This document shows positions 7,709 through 17,786 of a stretch of DNA of 64,000 nucleotides, piece by piece. The notes below the pieces were generated by a model. The model saw only the letters and a list, made by a program, of their open reading frames with translations, did no database searches and was not told where the DNA came from. Source of the stretch: Streptomyces fumanus. Its GTDB lineage: Bacteria; Actinomycetota; Actinomycetes; Streptomycetales; Streptomycetaceae. A program made the translations under genes and the position numbers. Where the stretch lies: contig NZ_BNBI01000002.1 in NCBI RefSeq assembly GCF_014655295.1, forward strand, positions 496,001 to 560,000, given 5' to 3'. Every line of letters starts with the position of its first letter. The stretch's first letter is position 1.

Positions 7709-9214
7709 GTGGACATGGCTCTGGCGCCAGAGACGCTGGCGCGCTGGCAGTTCGGCATCACCACCGTCTACCACTTCCTGTTCGTCCCCCTGACGATTTC
7801 GCTGGCCGCCCTGACGGCCGGCCTGGAGACCGCCTGGGTGCGCACGGGCAAGGAGAAGTACCTCCAGGCCACCAGGTTCTGGGGCAAGCTCTTCCTGATC
7901 AACATCGCCATGGGTGTGGTCACCGGCATCGTGCAGGAGTTCCAGTTCGGCATGAACTGGTCGGACTACTCCCGCTTCGTCGGTGATGTCTTCGGTGCCC
8001 CGCTCGCCTTCGAGGCGCTGATCGCCTTCTTCTTCGAGTCGACCTTCATCGGCCTGTGGATCTTCGGCTGGGACAAGCTGCCGAAGAGGATCCACCTGGC
8101 CTGCATCTGGATGGTCTCCATCGGCACCCTGCTGTCGGCGTACTTCATCCTCGCGGCCAACTCCTGGATGCAGCACCCCGTCGGCTACAAGATCAACGAG
8201 GCGAAGGGCCGCGCCGAGCTGACCGACTTCTGGGCGGTCCTCACCCAGAACACCGCGGTCAACCAGGTCTTCCACAGCTTCTCCGCGGCCTTCCTGACCG
8301 GTGGCGCCTTCATGGTGGGCATCGCCGCCTTCCACCTGCTGCGCAAGAAGCACATCCCCGTGATGCGCACCTCGCTCCGGCTGGGCCTGGTGACCCTGGC
8401 GGTCGGCGGCATGCTCACCGCGATCAGCGGCGACACCCTCGGCAAGGTCATGTACGAGCAGCAGCCGATGAAGATGGCCGCCGCCGAGGCGCTGTGGGAC
8501 GGCGAGCAGCCGGCGCCCTTCTCCGTCTTCGCCTACGGGGACGTCGACGAGGGGCACAACAAGGTCGCCCTGGAGATACCCGGCCTGCTGTCCTTCCTCG
8601 CCCACAGCGACTTCGACTCGTACGTGCCCGGCATCAACGACACCAACAAGGCCGAGCAGCAGAAGTTCGGGCCGGGCGACTACAAGCCCATCGTGCCCGT
8701 CGCCTACTGGGGCTTCCGGTGGATGATCGGCTTCGGCATGGCGTCCTTCTCGCTCGGTCTTCTGGGGCTGTGGCTGACCAGGAAGAAGTTTCTGCTGCCG
8801 GCCGCCTGGCGGACCGGCGAGGACGAGGTGCCGCACCTGGTCCTGCTGAAGAAGCCGCTCGGATCGAGGCTCACCAGGCTGTACTGGCTGCTGGCCCTGT
8901 GGACGATGGCCTTCCCGCTGATCGCCAACTCCTGGGGCTGGATCTTCACCGAGATGGGCCGCCAGCCGTGGGTCGTCTACGGCCTCTTCCAGACCCGCGA
9001 CGCGGTCTCCCCCGGGGTCTCCACGGCCGAGGTCGTCATCTCGATGACCGCCTTCACCCTGCTCTACGCCGTGCTGGCCGTCATCGAGGTCAAGCTGCTC
9101 GCCAAGTACGTCAAGGCCGGTCCGCCCGAGCTGACCGAGGCCGACCTCAACCCGCCCACGAAGATCGGCGGCGACGCCCGGGACGCCGACAAGCCGATGG
9201 CCTTCTCGTACTAG
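7709..9214 (+). CDS. cydA: Cytochrome bd ubiquinol oxidase subunit I
   Basis: A 501-aa polytopic membrane protein that carries haems b558, b595 and d and oxidises quinol, reducing O2 with high affinity. Visible features are the N-terminal helix with conserved His22 (TVYHFLFVPLTI), the VNQVFHSFSAAFLTGGAF helix with a second conserved His (~190), and the GRQPW motif (about 415) near the haem/quinol site. The loop after helix VI is short, as in actinobacterial and firmicute short-Q-loop enzymes. The GTG at 7709 has AAGGAGA 8 nt upstream. It is the first gene of cydA-cydB-cydCD and is controlled by the Rex operator upstream. Confidence 0.97.
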   Translation: MDMALAPETLARWQFGITTVYHFLFVPLTISLAALTAGLETAWVRTGKEKYLQATRFWGKLFLINIAMGVVTGIVQEFQFGMNWSDYSRFVGDVFGAPLAFEALIAFFFESTFIGLWIFGWDKLPKRIHLACIWMVSIGTLLSAYFILAANSWMQHPVGYKINEAKGRAELTDFWAVLTQNTAVNQVFHSFSAAFLTGGAFMVGIAAFHLLRKKHIPVMRTSLRLGLVTLAVGGMLTAISGDTLGKVMYEQQPMKMAAAEALWDGEQPAPFSVFAYGDVDEGHNKVALEIPGLLSFLAHSDFDSYVPGINDTNKAEQQKFGPGDYKPIVPVAYWGFRWMIGFGMASFSLGLLGLWLTRKKFLLPAAWRTGEDEVPHLVLLKKPLGSRLTRLYWLLALWTMAFPLIANSWGWIFTEMGRQPWVVYGLFQTRDAVSPGVSTAEVVISMTAFTLLYAVLAVIEVKLLAKYVKAGPPELTEADLNPPTKIGGDARDADKPMAFSY

Positions 9215-9235
9215 GCGTAAGGGAGCTGCACAGTC

Positions 9236-10240
<1,005 letters not shown>

Positions 10241-10293
10241 GTCCGGTCAGGGTGCGTTTCACGGACGCCGTCGTACGGCGGGTCCGGCACACG

Positions 10294-10307
10294 GTTTCAC
10301 GTGAAAC
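10294..10307. promoter_or_regulatory. parS: parS site 2 (perfect)
   Basis: GTTTCACGTGAAAC lies in the 88-bp gap between cydB and cydCD. It is separated by 37 bp (start to start) from parS site 3. Confidence 0.9.
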
Positions 10308-10328
10308 GCACCTCCGGGACGAGAGGGC

Positions 10329-13300
10329 ATGTTTCACGTGAAACCCATCGATCCACGTCTCCTGCGGTACGCCCGCACCACCCGGCTCTTTCTGATCGCC
10401 GTCGTCGGTCTCGGCGCCGTCGGCGCGGGACTGGTCATCGCCCAGGCGATGCTCATCGCCGAGATCGTGGTCGGCGCCTTTCAGCACGGTATGACGGCGG
10501 CCGGACTCCGCACTCCCCTGCTGCTGCTGGCGGCCGTCGCCTGCGGCCGGGGACTGGTCGGCTGGCTCACCGAGCTGGCCGCGCACCGGGCGAGCGCGGC
10601 GGTCAAGTCGGAGCTGCGCGGAAGGCTGCTGGAGCGGGCGACCGCCCTCGGCCCCGGCTGGCTCGGCGGACAGCGCACCGGCTCCCTGGTCGCCCTGGCC
10701 ACCCGGGGGATCGACGCCCTGGACGACTACTTCTCGCGCTATCTGCCGCAGTTGGGCCTCGCGGTGGTCGTCCCCGTGGCCGTGCTGGTCCGGATCGTCA
10801 CCGAGGACTGGGTGTCGGCGGCCATCATCGTCGTCACCCTGCCGCTCATCCCGGTCTTCATGGTGCTGATCGGCTGGGTCACCCAGTCCCGGATGGACCG
10901 GCAGTGGCGGCTGCTGTCCCAACTGTCCGGTCACTTCCTCGACGTGGTCGCGGGCCTGCCGACGCTGAAGGTGTTCGGCCGGGCCAAGGCGCAGGCCGAG
11001 TCCATCAGGCGGATCACCGGCGAGTACCGGCAGGCGACCATGCGGACGCTGCGGATCGCCTTCTTGTCGTCCTTCGCCCTGGAACTGCTCGCCACGCTCT
11101 CGGTGGCACTGGTCGCCGTGACGATCGGCATGCGCCTCGTCCACGGCGACATGGCCCTGTACGACGGTCTGGTCGTGCTGGTGCTCGCGCCCGAGGCGTA
11201 TCTGCCGCTGCGGCAGGTCGGGACGCAGTACCACGCGGCGGCCGAGGGCCTGGCGGCGGCCGAGGACGTCTTCGCGGTGCTGGAGACCCCGGAACCGGAG
11301 CGCGGCAGCCGTCCGGTGCCCCCGAGCGGTGCCCTTTCCTTCGAAGGGGTGACCGTCCGCTACCCCGGCCGCTCGGCCGACGCGGTGTCGGACGTCAGCT
11401 TCACCGTCGAGCCCGGGGAGACGGTCGCGCTGGTCGGCCCGAGCGGGGCGGGCAAGTCCACGCTCCTCGACGTGCTGCTCGGCTTCGTCCGCCCGGCGGA
11501 GGGACGGGTGCGCATCGGGGGAGCCGAGCTCACCGGCCTCGACCTGGCGCGCTGGCACGCCCAGGTGGCCTGGGTGCCGCAACGCCCGCACCTGTATGCC
11601 GCGACCATCGCCGAGAACGTACGGCTGGCCCGGCCCGACGCCGACGACGCCGCCGTACGCCAGGCGCTGCGGGACGCCGGGGCGCTGGCCTTCGTCGAGG
11701 AGCTGCCCCAGGGCCTGGAGACGGTACTCGGCGAGGACGGGGCCGGGCTGTCCGCCGGGCAGCGGCAGCGGCTGGCGCTGGCCCGGGCGTTCCTCGCGGA
11801 CCGGCCGGTGCTGCTGCTGGACGAGCCGACGGCCGCCCTCGACGGGGCGACCGAGGCCGAGATCGTGGCGGCGGTACGGCAACTGGCGCGCGGCCGGACG
11901 GTCCTGCTGGTGGTGCACCGCCCGGCGCTGCTGGAGGTGGCCGACCGGGTCGTGCGACTGGCGGAGCCGGCCGCGCCCGCGCGGACACGGGCCGGGACCG
12001 CCACGCCGGCCGCCGCACCCGTCGAGGATCCGGCTCCGGCCGCCTCCGGCCGGCCCGCCCCCGGCGCCCGTGCGGAGGGCGGGCCGCTGGGCCGGGTCCG
12101 TGCCCTGTCCGCTGCCCGGCGCGGCCGGCTCGCCCTCGCGTTGCTGCTCGGCAGTCTCGCGCTCGGCAGCGCCGTCGGCCTGATGGCCACCTCCGGGTGG
12201 CTGATCTCGCGGGCCTCGCAGCAGCCGCCGGTGCTGTACCTGATGGTGGCGGTGACGGCGACGCGGGCCTTCGGAATCGGCCGGGCCGTGTTCCGCTACG
12301 CCGAGCGGCTGGTGTCGCACGACGCCGTCCTGCGGATGCTGGCCGACACCCGGGTCGCCGTCTACCGGCGACTGGAGCGACTGGCGCCCGCCGGGCTGCG
12401 CCGCGGCCGCCGCGGCGATCTGCTGACCCGGCTGGTCACCGACGTCGACGCGCTCCAGGACTACTGGCTGCGCTGGCTGCTGCCCGCCGGGGCCGCCGTG
12501 GTCGTCTCGGCCGCGTCCGTCGGCTTCACCGCCTGGCTGCTGCCGGAGGCCGGTGCCGTGCTCGCCGCCGGACTGCTGGCCGCCGGTGTGGGCGTCCCGC
12601 TGCTCACCGGCGCCGTCGCGCGGCGGGCCGAGCGCAGGCTGGCCCCCGCCCGCGGGCTGCTCGCCACCCGGGTCACCGACCTGCTCACCGGCACCGCCGA
12701 ACTGACCGTCGCCGGGGCGCTGCCCGCGCGGGCCGCCGAGACCCGCCGCGCCGACGGGGCGCTGACCAGGATCGCCGCCCGGGCCGCCACCGCCACCGCG
12801 CTCGGCGACGGCCTCACCGCACTGATCTCCGGGCTGACCGTCGCCGCCGCCTCCCTCGCCGGAGTCCAGGCGGTCGCCGACGGCCGGCTCGGCGGCGTGG
12901 CCATGGCGGTGGTCGCCCTCACCCCGCTGGCCGCCTTCGAGGCCGTACTCGGCCTGCCGCTCGCCGCGCAGTACCGGCAGCGGGTGCGGCGCAGCGCCGA
13001 GCGCGTGTACGAGGTGCTTGACGCGCCGGAGCCCGTACGGGAGCCGGAGACTCCCCGGCCGGCGCCCGCGACGCCCTTCCCGCTCGTCGTCCGGGGCCTC
13101 GCCGCCCGCCACCCCGGGCAGGACCGGGAGGCCCTCGCCGGCCTGGACCTGACGCTGACGCGGGGGCGCCGGATCGCCGTGGTCGGGCCGTCCGGGTCGG
13201 GCAAGACGACCCTGGCGCAGGTGCTGCTGCGGTTCCTGGACGCCGACGCCGGTTCGTACACGCTGGCCGGGGTCGACGCGAGCGCCCTGGACGGCGACGA

Positions 13301-13826
13301 GGTACGGAAGCTGGTCGGGCTGTGCGCCCAGGACGCGCACCTCTTCGACAGCTCGGTGCGCGAGAACCTGCTGCTGGCCAGGAAGGACGCCACCGAGGCG
13401 GACCTGCGCGACGCGCTCGCGCGGGCCCGGCTGCTGGACTGGGCCGACAGCCTGCCCGACGGTCTCGACACCCAGGTCGGGGAGCACGGGGCACGGCTGT
13501 CGGGCGGCCAGCGGCAGCGGCTGGCGCTGGCCCGGGCGCTGCTCGCCGACTTCCCCGTGCTGGTCCTCGACGAGCCCGCCGAGCACCTCGACCTGCCGAC
13601 CGCCGACGCCCTCACCGCCGACCTGCTCGCCGCCACCGAGGGCCGCACGACCCTGCTGATCACGCACCGGCTCGCCGGACTCCGGGACGTCGACGAGGTG
13701 ATCGTCCTGGACCGGGGGCGGGCCGTGCAGCGGGGGACGTACGCGGAACTGACCGCCGTACCGGGTCCGCTGCGGACGATGGCCGAACGGGAGACGGCGT
13801 CGGACCTGCTGGTGACGGCCGGGTAG
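10329..13826 (+). CDS. cydCD: Fused CydC-CydD thiol ABC exporter for cytochrome bd assembly
   Basis: A 1165-aa protein made of two ABC half-transporters in tandem. Each half has a six-helix membrane domain followed by an ATPase. The first ATPase has Walker A GPSGAGKST (Lys376), signature LSAGQRQRLALARAF and Walker B LLLDEPTAAL; the second has GPSGSGKTT (Lys959), LSGGQRQRLALARAL and LVLDEPAEHL. E. coli CydDC exports cysteine and glutathione and is required to assemble cytochrome bd. The fused form is usual in Streptomyces. A Pro/Ala/Arg-rich linker (about 555-600) joins the halves. Codons 2-6 are made from a parS site, so the N-terminus reads MFHVKP. Confidence 0.95.
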   Translation: MFHVKPIDPRLLRYARTTRLFLIAVVGLGAVGAGLVIAQAMLIAEIVVGAFQHGMTAAGLRTPLLLLAAVACGRGLVGWLTELAAHRASAAVKSELRGRLLERATALGPGWLGGQRTGSLVALATRGIDALDDYFSRYLPQLGLAVVVPVAVLVRIVTEDWVSAAIIVVTLPLIPVFMVLIGWVTQSRMDRQWRLLSQLSGHFLDVVAGLPTLKVFGRAKAQAESIRRITGEYRQATMRTLRIAFLSSFALELLATLSVALVAVTIGMRLVHGDMALYDGLVVLVLAPEAYLPLRQVGTQYHAAAEGLAAAEDVFAVLETPEPERGSRPVPPSGALSFEGVTVRYPGRSADAVSDVSFTVEPGETVALVGPSGAGKSTLLDVLLGFVRPAEGRVRIGGAELTGLDLARWHAQVAWVPQRPHLYAATIAENVRLARPDADDAAVRQALRDAGALAFVEELPQGLETVLGEDGAGLSAGQRQRLALARAFLADRPVLLLDEPTAALDGATEAEIVAAVRQLARGRTVLLVVHRPALLEVADRVVRLAEPAAPARTRAGTATPAAAPVEDPAPAASGRPAPGARAEGGPLGRVRALSAARRGRLALALLLGSLALGSAVGLMATSGWLISRASQQPPVLYLMVAVTATRAFGIGRAVFRYAERLVSHDAVLRMLADTRVAVYRRLERLAPAGLRRGRRGDLLTRLVTDVDALQDYWLRWLLPAGAAVVVSAASVGFTAWLLPEAGAVLAAGLLAAGVGVPLLTGAVARRAERRLAPARGLLATRVTDLLTGTAELTVAGALPARAAETRRADGALTRIAARAATATALGDGLTALISGLTVAAASLAGVQAVADGRLGGVAMAVVALTPLAAFEAVLGLPLAAQYRQRVRRSAERVYEVLDAPEPVREPETPRPAPATPFPLVVRGLAARHPGQDREALAGLDLTLTRGRRIAVVGPSGSGKTTLAQVLLRFLDADAGSYTLAGVDASALDGDEVRKLVGLCAQDAHLFDSSVRENLLLARKDATEADLRDALARARLLDWADSLPDGLDTQVGEHGARLSGGQRQRLALARALLADFPVLVLDEPAEHLDLPTADALTADLLAATEGRTTLLITHRLAGLRDVDEVIVLDRGRAVQRGTYAELTAVPGPLRTMAERETASDLLVTAG
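10331..10344. promoter_or_regulatory. parS: parS site 3 (perfect), within the first codons of cydCD
   Basis: GTTTCACGTGAAAC starts with the G of the cydCD ATG and encodes Phe-His-Val-Lys. ParB spreading from this and site 2 would cover the cydCD translation start. Confidence 0.9.
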
Positions 13827-13915
13827 GCGGACCGGCCGCCACCGCGGCGTGCGGGGCGATCCGCTCACCCACGGTCCGACTTTCCCCCGCAAATCGACCT
13901 TATTAGGCTCAGATC

Positions 13916-15580
13916 ATGACCGCCGAGCCGTCTCCCGGCCCTCCGCCGTCCCGGCCGGGGCCCTCCGCAGAGTCGCGGGAACGGGTGCCGAGGCTGCTGG
14001 AGGTGATGCGGTGCGTCGGCAGCGGGCCGGACCCGCGCACGGCGCTGGACCGGATCCGCGAGACGGCGGCGGCCCTGACCGGCGCCCGGTACGCGGCCAT
14101 CGGGGTCGCCGCCGAGGACGGGGAGGGCCCGGCCGACTTCGGCCGGCACGGGACCGGCCAAGGTCAGCACGGGACCGGCCACGGCCGGCACGGGACCGGC
14201 CAAGGTCAGCACGGGACCGACATCCTCCGCCATGGGACTGACGAGAGGGATGACCACCGGACCGGTCCGGCGGAGCACCCGTCGGCGCCGGGCTCCCTCG
14301 GCGTCCCGATCCGGGTGCGGGGCGAGGTCCTCGGCACCCTCTGCCTGGGCGACAAGCGCGGCGGCGAACCGTTCGACGAGGAGGACCTCGTCCTGGCCCG
14401 GGTCCTGGCCGCCGAGGCGGGCATCGCCATCGGCAACGCCCGGCTGTACGAGGCCGCCCGGCAGCGGGAGCGCTGGATCGACGGGTCGGTCGCCGTCACC
14501 ACGGCCCTGCTGTCCGGCGACGACACCGACGACGCCCTCCAGGTGGTCGCCGAGCAGGCCCGCCGGCTCTCCGGCGCGGCCGCCGGGGTCGTCCTGCTGC
14601 CGGTGGACGGCGGCGGCCTGGAGATCGCGGCCGTGTCCGCGCCGAGGCCCCCGGAGACACTGGGCACGGTCGTCCCGCCGAGCAGCGGCATCGCCACCGA
14701 ACTGCTCGCCGGACGGTCCGTGCGGGTGGACGACGCGGCCACCGACCCCCGCCTGGCCGACGGCCTCGCCCGCGCCTACGGCCCCGTCCTGCTGCTGCCG
14801 CTGTGCAGCGACGGACGCGTCCTCGGGGGCCTCGTCATGGCCCGCGCCCGCGGGGAACGCCCGTTCACGCGGGCGGAGCGCGATCTCGCCGACGGGTTCG
14901 CCGCGCAGGCCGCCCTCGCGCTGATGGTGGCCGAGGCGCAGCGCGACCGGGAACGGCTCGCGGTGCTGGAGGACCGCGACCGCATCGCCCGCGACCTGCA
15001 CGACCTGGTCATCCAGCGGCTGTTCGCCACGGGGATGCTGCTGGAGGACGCCCAGCGCGAGGCGGCCGTCGCCGAGGTGGGCGACGGGGTCGGCCGGGCC
15101 GTGGACGGACTCGACGTCACCATCCAGGAGATCCGCTCGGCGGTCTTCGCGCTCCGGCAGCCCGCCGAGGAACCCTCGGGGCTGCGCACCCGCGTCCGGC
15201 GCGAGATCGCCATGGCCGCCGTACCGCTCGGCTTCACGCCCGCGCACCGCTGGGTCGGGCCGGTCGACAGCGCGGTCGGCGAGACCACCGGCAAGAACCT
15301 GATCGCCGCCCTGCGCGAGGCGCTCTCCAACGCCTTCCGGCACGCCGGCGCCTCCCGGATCGAGGTCGTCGTCGACGCGACCGTCACCCTGCCGGACGGC
15401 CGTCCGGGCGTCCGGCTGACCGTCGCCGACGACGGCGTGGGCCTGCGCGCGGGCGGCCGGCGCAGCGGACTGCGCAACCTGGAGCGCCGCGCCGAGTCCC
15501 TCGGCGGAGCCAGTTGGACCGGCCCCGGCATCGGACCGGACGGCGCCGGCACGACCGTCGTCTGGGAAGCGCCGTACTGA
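13916..15580 (+). CDS. GAF-domain sensor histidine kinase, DevS/DosT-like
   Basis: A 554-aa protein with two GAF domains (about 40-190 and 205-345), a HisKA_3 dimerisation helix with RDLHDLVIQRLF (phospho-acceptor His362) and a HATPase domain with N-box EALSNAFRHA (~469) and DDGVGL. The order and the H-box resemble mycobacterial DevS/DosT, whose first GAF domain binds haem and senses O2, NO or redox state. The position next to cytochrome bd fits redox sensing, but haem binding is inference. No response regulator is adjacent. The first GAF domain is interrupted by a Gly/His/Gln repeat (about 75-105). No strong ribosome-binding site precedes the ATG. Confidence 0.9.
   Translation: MTAEPSPGPPPSRPGPSAESRERVPRLLEVMRCVGSGPDPRTALDRIRETAAALTGARYAAIGVAAEDGEGPADFGRHGTGQGQHGTGHGRHGTGQGQHGTDILRHGTDERDDHRTGPAEHPSAPGSLGVPIRVRGEVLGTLCLGDKRGGEPFDEEDLVLARVLAAEAGIAIGNARLYEAARQRERWIDGSVAVTTALLSGDDTDDALQVVAEQARRLSGAAAGVVLLPVDGGGLEIAAVSAPRPPETLGTVVPPSSGIATELLAGRSVRVDDAATDPRLADGLARAYGPVLLLPLCSDGRVLGGLVMARARGERPFTRAERDLADGFAAQAALALMVAEAQRDRERLAVLEDRDRIARDLHDLVIQRLFATGMLLEDAQREAAVAEVGDGVGRAVDGLDVTIQEIRSAVFALRQPAEEPSGLRTRVRREIAMAAVPLGFTPAHRWVGPVDSAVGETTGKNLIAALREALSNAFRHAGASRIEVVVDATVTLPDGRPGVRLTVADDGVGLRAGGRRSGLRNLERRAESLGGASWTGPGIGPDGAGTTVVWEAPY
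14136..14233 (+). repeat. In-frame GC-rich repeat inside the first GAF domain
   Basis: CACGGGACCGGCCA(A/C)GG is repeated in four copies about 18 bp apart, with a fifth diverged copy, and encodes RHGTGQGQHGTGHGRHGTG. It interrupts the GAF fold between the DGEGP and GVPIRVRGE segments. The size suggests a recent expansion. Confidence 0.85.
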
Positions 15581-15678
15581 GGCCCGCGCGGCCGGGGCTG
15601 ACCCGTGTGCAGCAACCGGTCCCCCGGCCGGGCGACTGGACATGACCCGGGGGCCCCGCGCGGGCCACGATCGCTGCC

Positions 15679-16719
15679 ATGCGCTCATCCCGCCGCCATC
15701 CGCTGCTCGTCCCGGCGCTGCTGTGCGCGTTCGCCGCGCTCGGGGCCCGCCCCACCGACGCCACCGACACGGGCGCCGGGTCCGGTGCCGGTGCCGAGGT
15801 GATCCGGCTGTACGAGGACGCCGCCGCGGCGACCCGGCGGTACGAGGAGGGGCGGCGCGCGGCCGAGGCGCAGCGGGCCAGGGCGCGGCGGTACGAGAGG
15901 CTGCTGGACCGGCAGCGCGAGGAGACGGCCGTCATCAACGAGGACCTGGGCCGGATCGCCCGCGCCCAGTACCGCGGCGGCGGACTGCCGCTCACCGCAC
16001 GGATGCTCCTCGCCGACGACCCGGACGAGCTGATGCGCGGTCAGCGCGCGGTGCGCCAGGCCGACCTGGCCGTCGACCGGGCGATCGGCAGGAGCCGGCG
16101 GGCCGAGGCCCGGCTCGCCGCCGACGAGGCGAGGGCCGAGGCGGCCTGGCGGGGCCTGGAGCAGCGCAACACCGAACTGGCCGCCCTGAAGCAGGACATC
16201 GCCCGCCGGCTGGCGGCGGCCCGGTCCCGGCTGCAGGGAGAGGCCGCCGCCTCGGTAGCGGCCGGCACCTGTCCCGGCGCGGTCCGCCCGGACCGGCCCG
16301 AGACGCGCTTCAGCCGCCCCTGGGTCGCGCCGGTGGAGACGTACGACCTGTCCGCGTCGTTCGGCAGCGGCGGGACCCGGTGGGCGCACCGGCACACCGG
16401 CCAGGACTTCGCGGTGCCGGTCGGCACGCCGGTGCGGTCGGCCGGCGCGGGGCGGGTGGTGCGGGTGTCGTGCGGCGGGGCCTTCGGCATCCAGGTCGTC
16501 GTCCAGCACCCGGACGGCTACTGCACGCAGTACGCCCACCTCTCCGCCGTCACCGTCGACCCGGGCGACCGGGTCGGTACCGGGGAGTGGGTCGGGCAGT
16601 CGGGCGACACCGGCAACTCCACCGGGCCGCACCTGCACTTCGAGGTGCGGGTCACCCCGGAGCCGGGGTCGGCGCTGGACCCGGTGCCGTGGCTGGCGCG
16701 GCGGGGCGTCTCCCTGTGA
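15679..16719 (+). CDS. Secreted M23-family peptidase with coiled-coil domain
   Basis: A 346-aa protein with an N-terminal signal-like hydrophobic stretch (LLVPALLCAFAALGA). A long Arg/Ala/Glu-rich coiled coil spans about 40-195 and a C-terminal LytM/M23 domain about 210-346. Zinc ligands are present: HTGQD (His239, Asp243) and HLHFE (His318, His320). The layout matches EnvC/NlpD-like or M23 endopeptidases that cut, or help cut, peptidoglycan cross-links. Because the zinc residues are complete it is probably active. It converges with the following HAD gene with only 6 bp between stops. Confidence 0.88.
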   Translation: MRSSRRHPLLVPALLCAFAALGARPTDATDTGAGSGAGAEVIRLYEDAAAATRRYEEGRRAAEAQRARARRYERLLDRQREETAVINEDLGRIARAQYRGGGLPLTARMLLADDPDELMRGQRAVRQADLAVDRAIGRSRRAEARLAADEARAEAAWRGLEQRNTELAALKQDIARRLAAARSRLQGEAAASVAAGTCPGAVRPDRPETRFSRPWVAPVETYDLSASFGSGGTRWAHRHTGQDFAVPVGTPVRSAGAGRVVRVSCGGAFGIQVVVQHPDGYCTQYAHLSAVTVDPGDRVGTGEWVGQSGDTGNSTGPHLHFEVRVTPEPGSALDPVPWLARRGVSL

Positions 16720-16725
16720 GCGGCG

Positions 16726-17595
16726 TCAGGGCCGCTGGGCGAGCAGCCGCTCGATCACGACCGCGACCCCGTCGTCGTTGTTGGCGACCGTCCGCCCCGA
16801 GGCGGCGGCGATCACGTCCGGGTGGGCGTTGCCCATGGCGTACGACCGGCCCGCCCAGGTGAGCATCTCCACGTCGTTCGGCATGTCCCCGAAGGCGACG
16901 ACCTCCTCGTGGGAGATGCCGCGCTCGGCACAGCACAGGGCGAGCGTGCTGGCCTTGGAGACGCCGGGTCCGCTGATCTCCAGCAGGGCGCTGGGGCTGG
17001 ACCGGGTGACGTTGGCGCGGTCGCCCACGGCCAGTCGGGCCAGGGTGAGGAAGGCGTCGGGGTCAATGTCGGGGTGGTAGGCCAGGATCTTCAGCACCGG
17101 CTCGTCGGGGAGGGGACCGTCCGGGCCGAGCAGTACCTCGGCGGGCAGCAGGACGTCGGGGACCTCCGTGTGCAGCTTCGGGTAGTCGGGCTCCTGGTTG
17201 AAGCCGTACGTCTGCTCGACCGCGTACACCGTGCCCGGCGCCGCCTCCCGCAGCAGCCGTACGGTGTCCAGGGCGTTGGCCCGGGCCAGCTCCCGCACCA
17301 TCACGAACCGGTGAGCCCCGGAGCCGCCGTGCAGGTCGACCACGGCGGCGCCGTTTCCGCAGATGGCGAGGCCGTGGCCGTGGACGTGGTCGCTGACCAC
17401 GTCCATCCAGCGGGCCGGGCGGCCGGTGACGAAGAAGACCTCGATGCCCGCGGCCTCGGCGGCGGCCAGCGCGGCGACCGTGCGCGGAGAGACGGACTTG
17501 TCGTCGCGGAGCAACGTTCCGTCCAGATCGGTGGCGATGAGGCGTGGACGAGCGGCGGCGGCAGGGGGCTGGGGCTGTCGAGTCGCTGAGGTCAC
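16726..17595 (-). CDS. HAD-superfamily (Cof-type) phosphatase
   Basis: About 289 aa. Motif I is [10 protein letters not shown] near the N-terminus, motif II VTGR, and motif III/IV Lys ... [11 protein letters not shown]. The large C2B cap domain lies between motifs II and III, as in the Cof/YbiV/YidA subgroup that removes phosphate from sugars and cofactors. The substrate is unknown. The GTG at 17595 is my preferred start because it begins just before the conserved core; an ATG at 17613 is also possible. The window holds a second paralogue next to serS (24907-25731). Confidence 0.85.
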   Translation of the reverse strand: MTSATRQPQPPAAAARPRLIATDLDGTLLRDDKSVSPRTVAALAAAEAAGIEVFFVTGRPARWMDVVSDHVHGHGLAICGNGAAVVDLHGGSGAHRFVMVRELARANALDTVRLLREAAPGTVYAVEQTYGFNQEPDYPKLHTEVPDVLLPAEVLLGPDGPLPDEPVLKILAYHPDIDPDAFLTLARLAVGDRANVTRSSPSALLEISGPGVSKASTLALCCAERGISHEEVVAFGDMPNDVEMLTWAGRSYAMGNAHPDVIAAASGRTVANNDDGVAVVIERLLAQRP

Positions 17596-17786
17596 GCGGT
17601 CATTGTCCCGCATATGCCTGCACGACCGTGCGGCGGTCCGCACAGATGTGAGGCACGGCTCCCCTGGTCACCGGCGCAGGGGGCTCGCTCGGCCCGCCCC
17701 GCCTCGCCCCGCCAGGGTCGTGGGCCACGGCCTCCGGGTCCCCGGCACGCGAGGTCCCGTCGAAGCTCGCCGCCCGGCTCGTGCCG

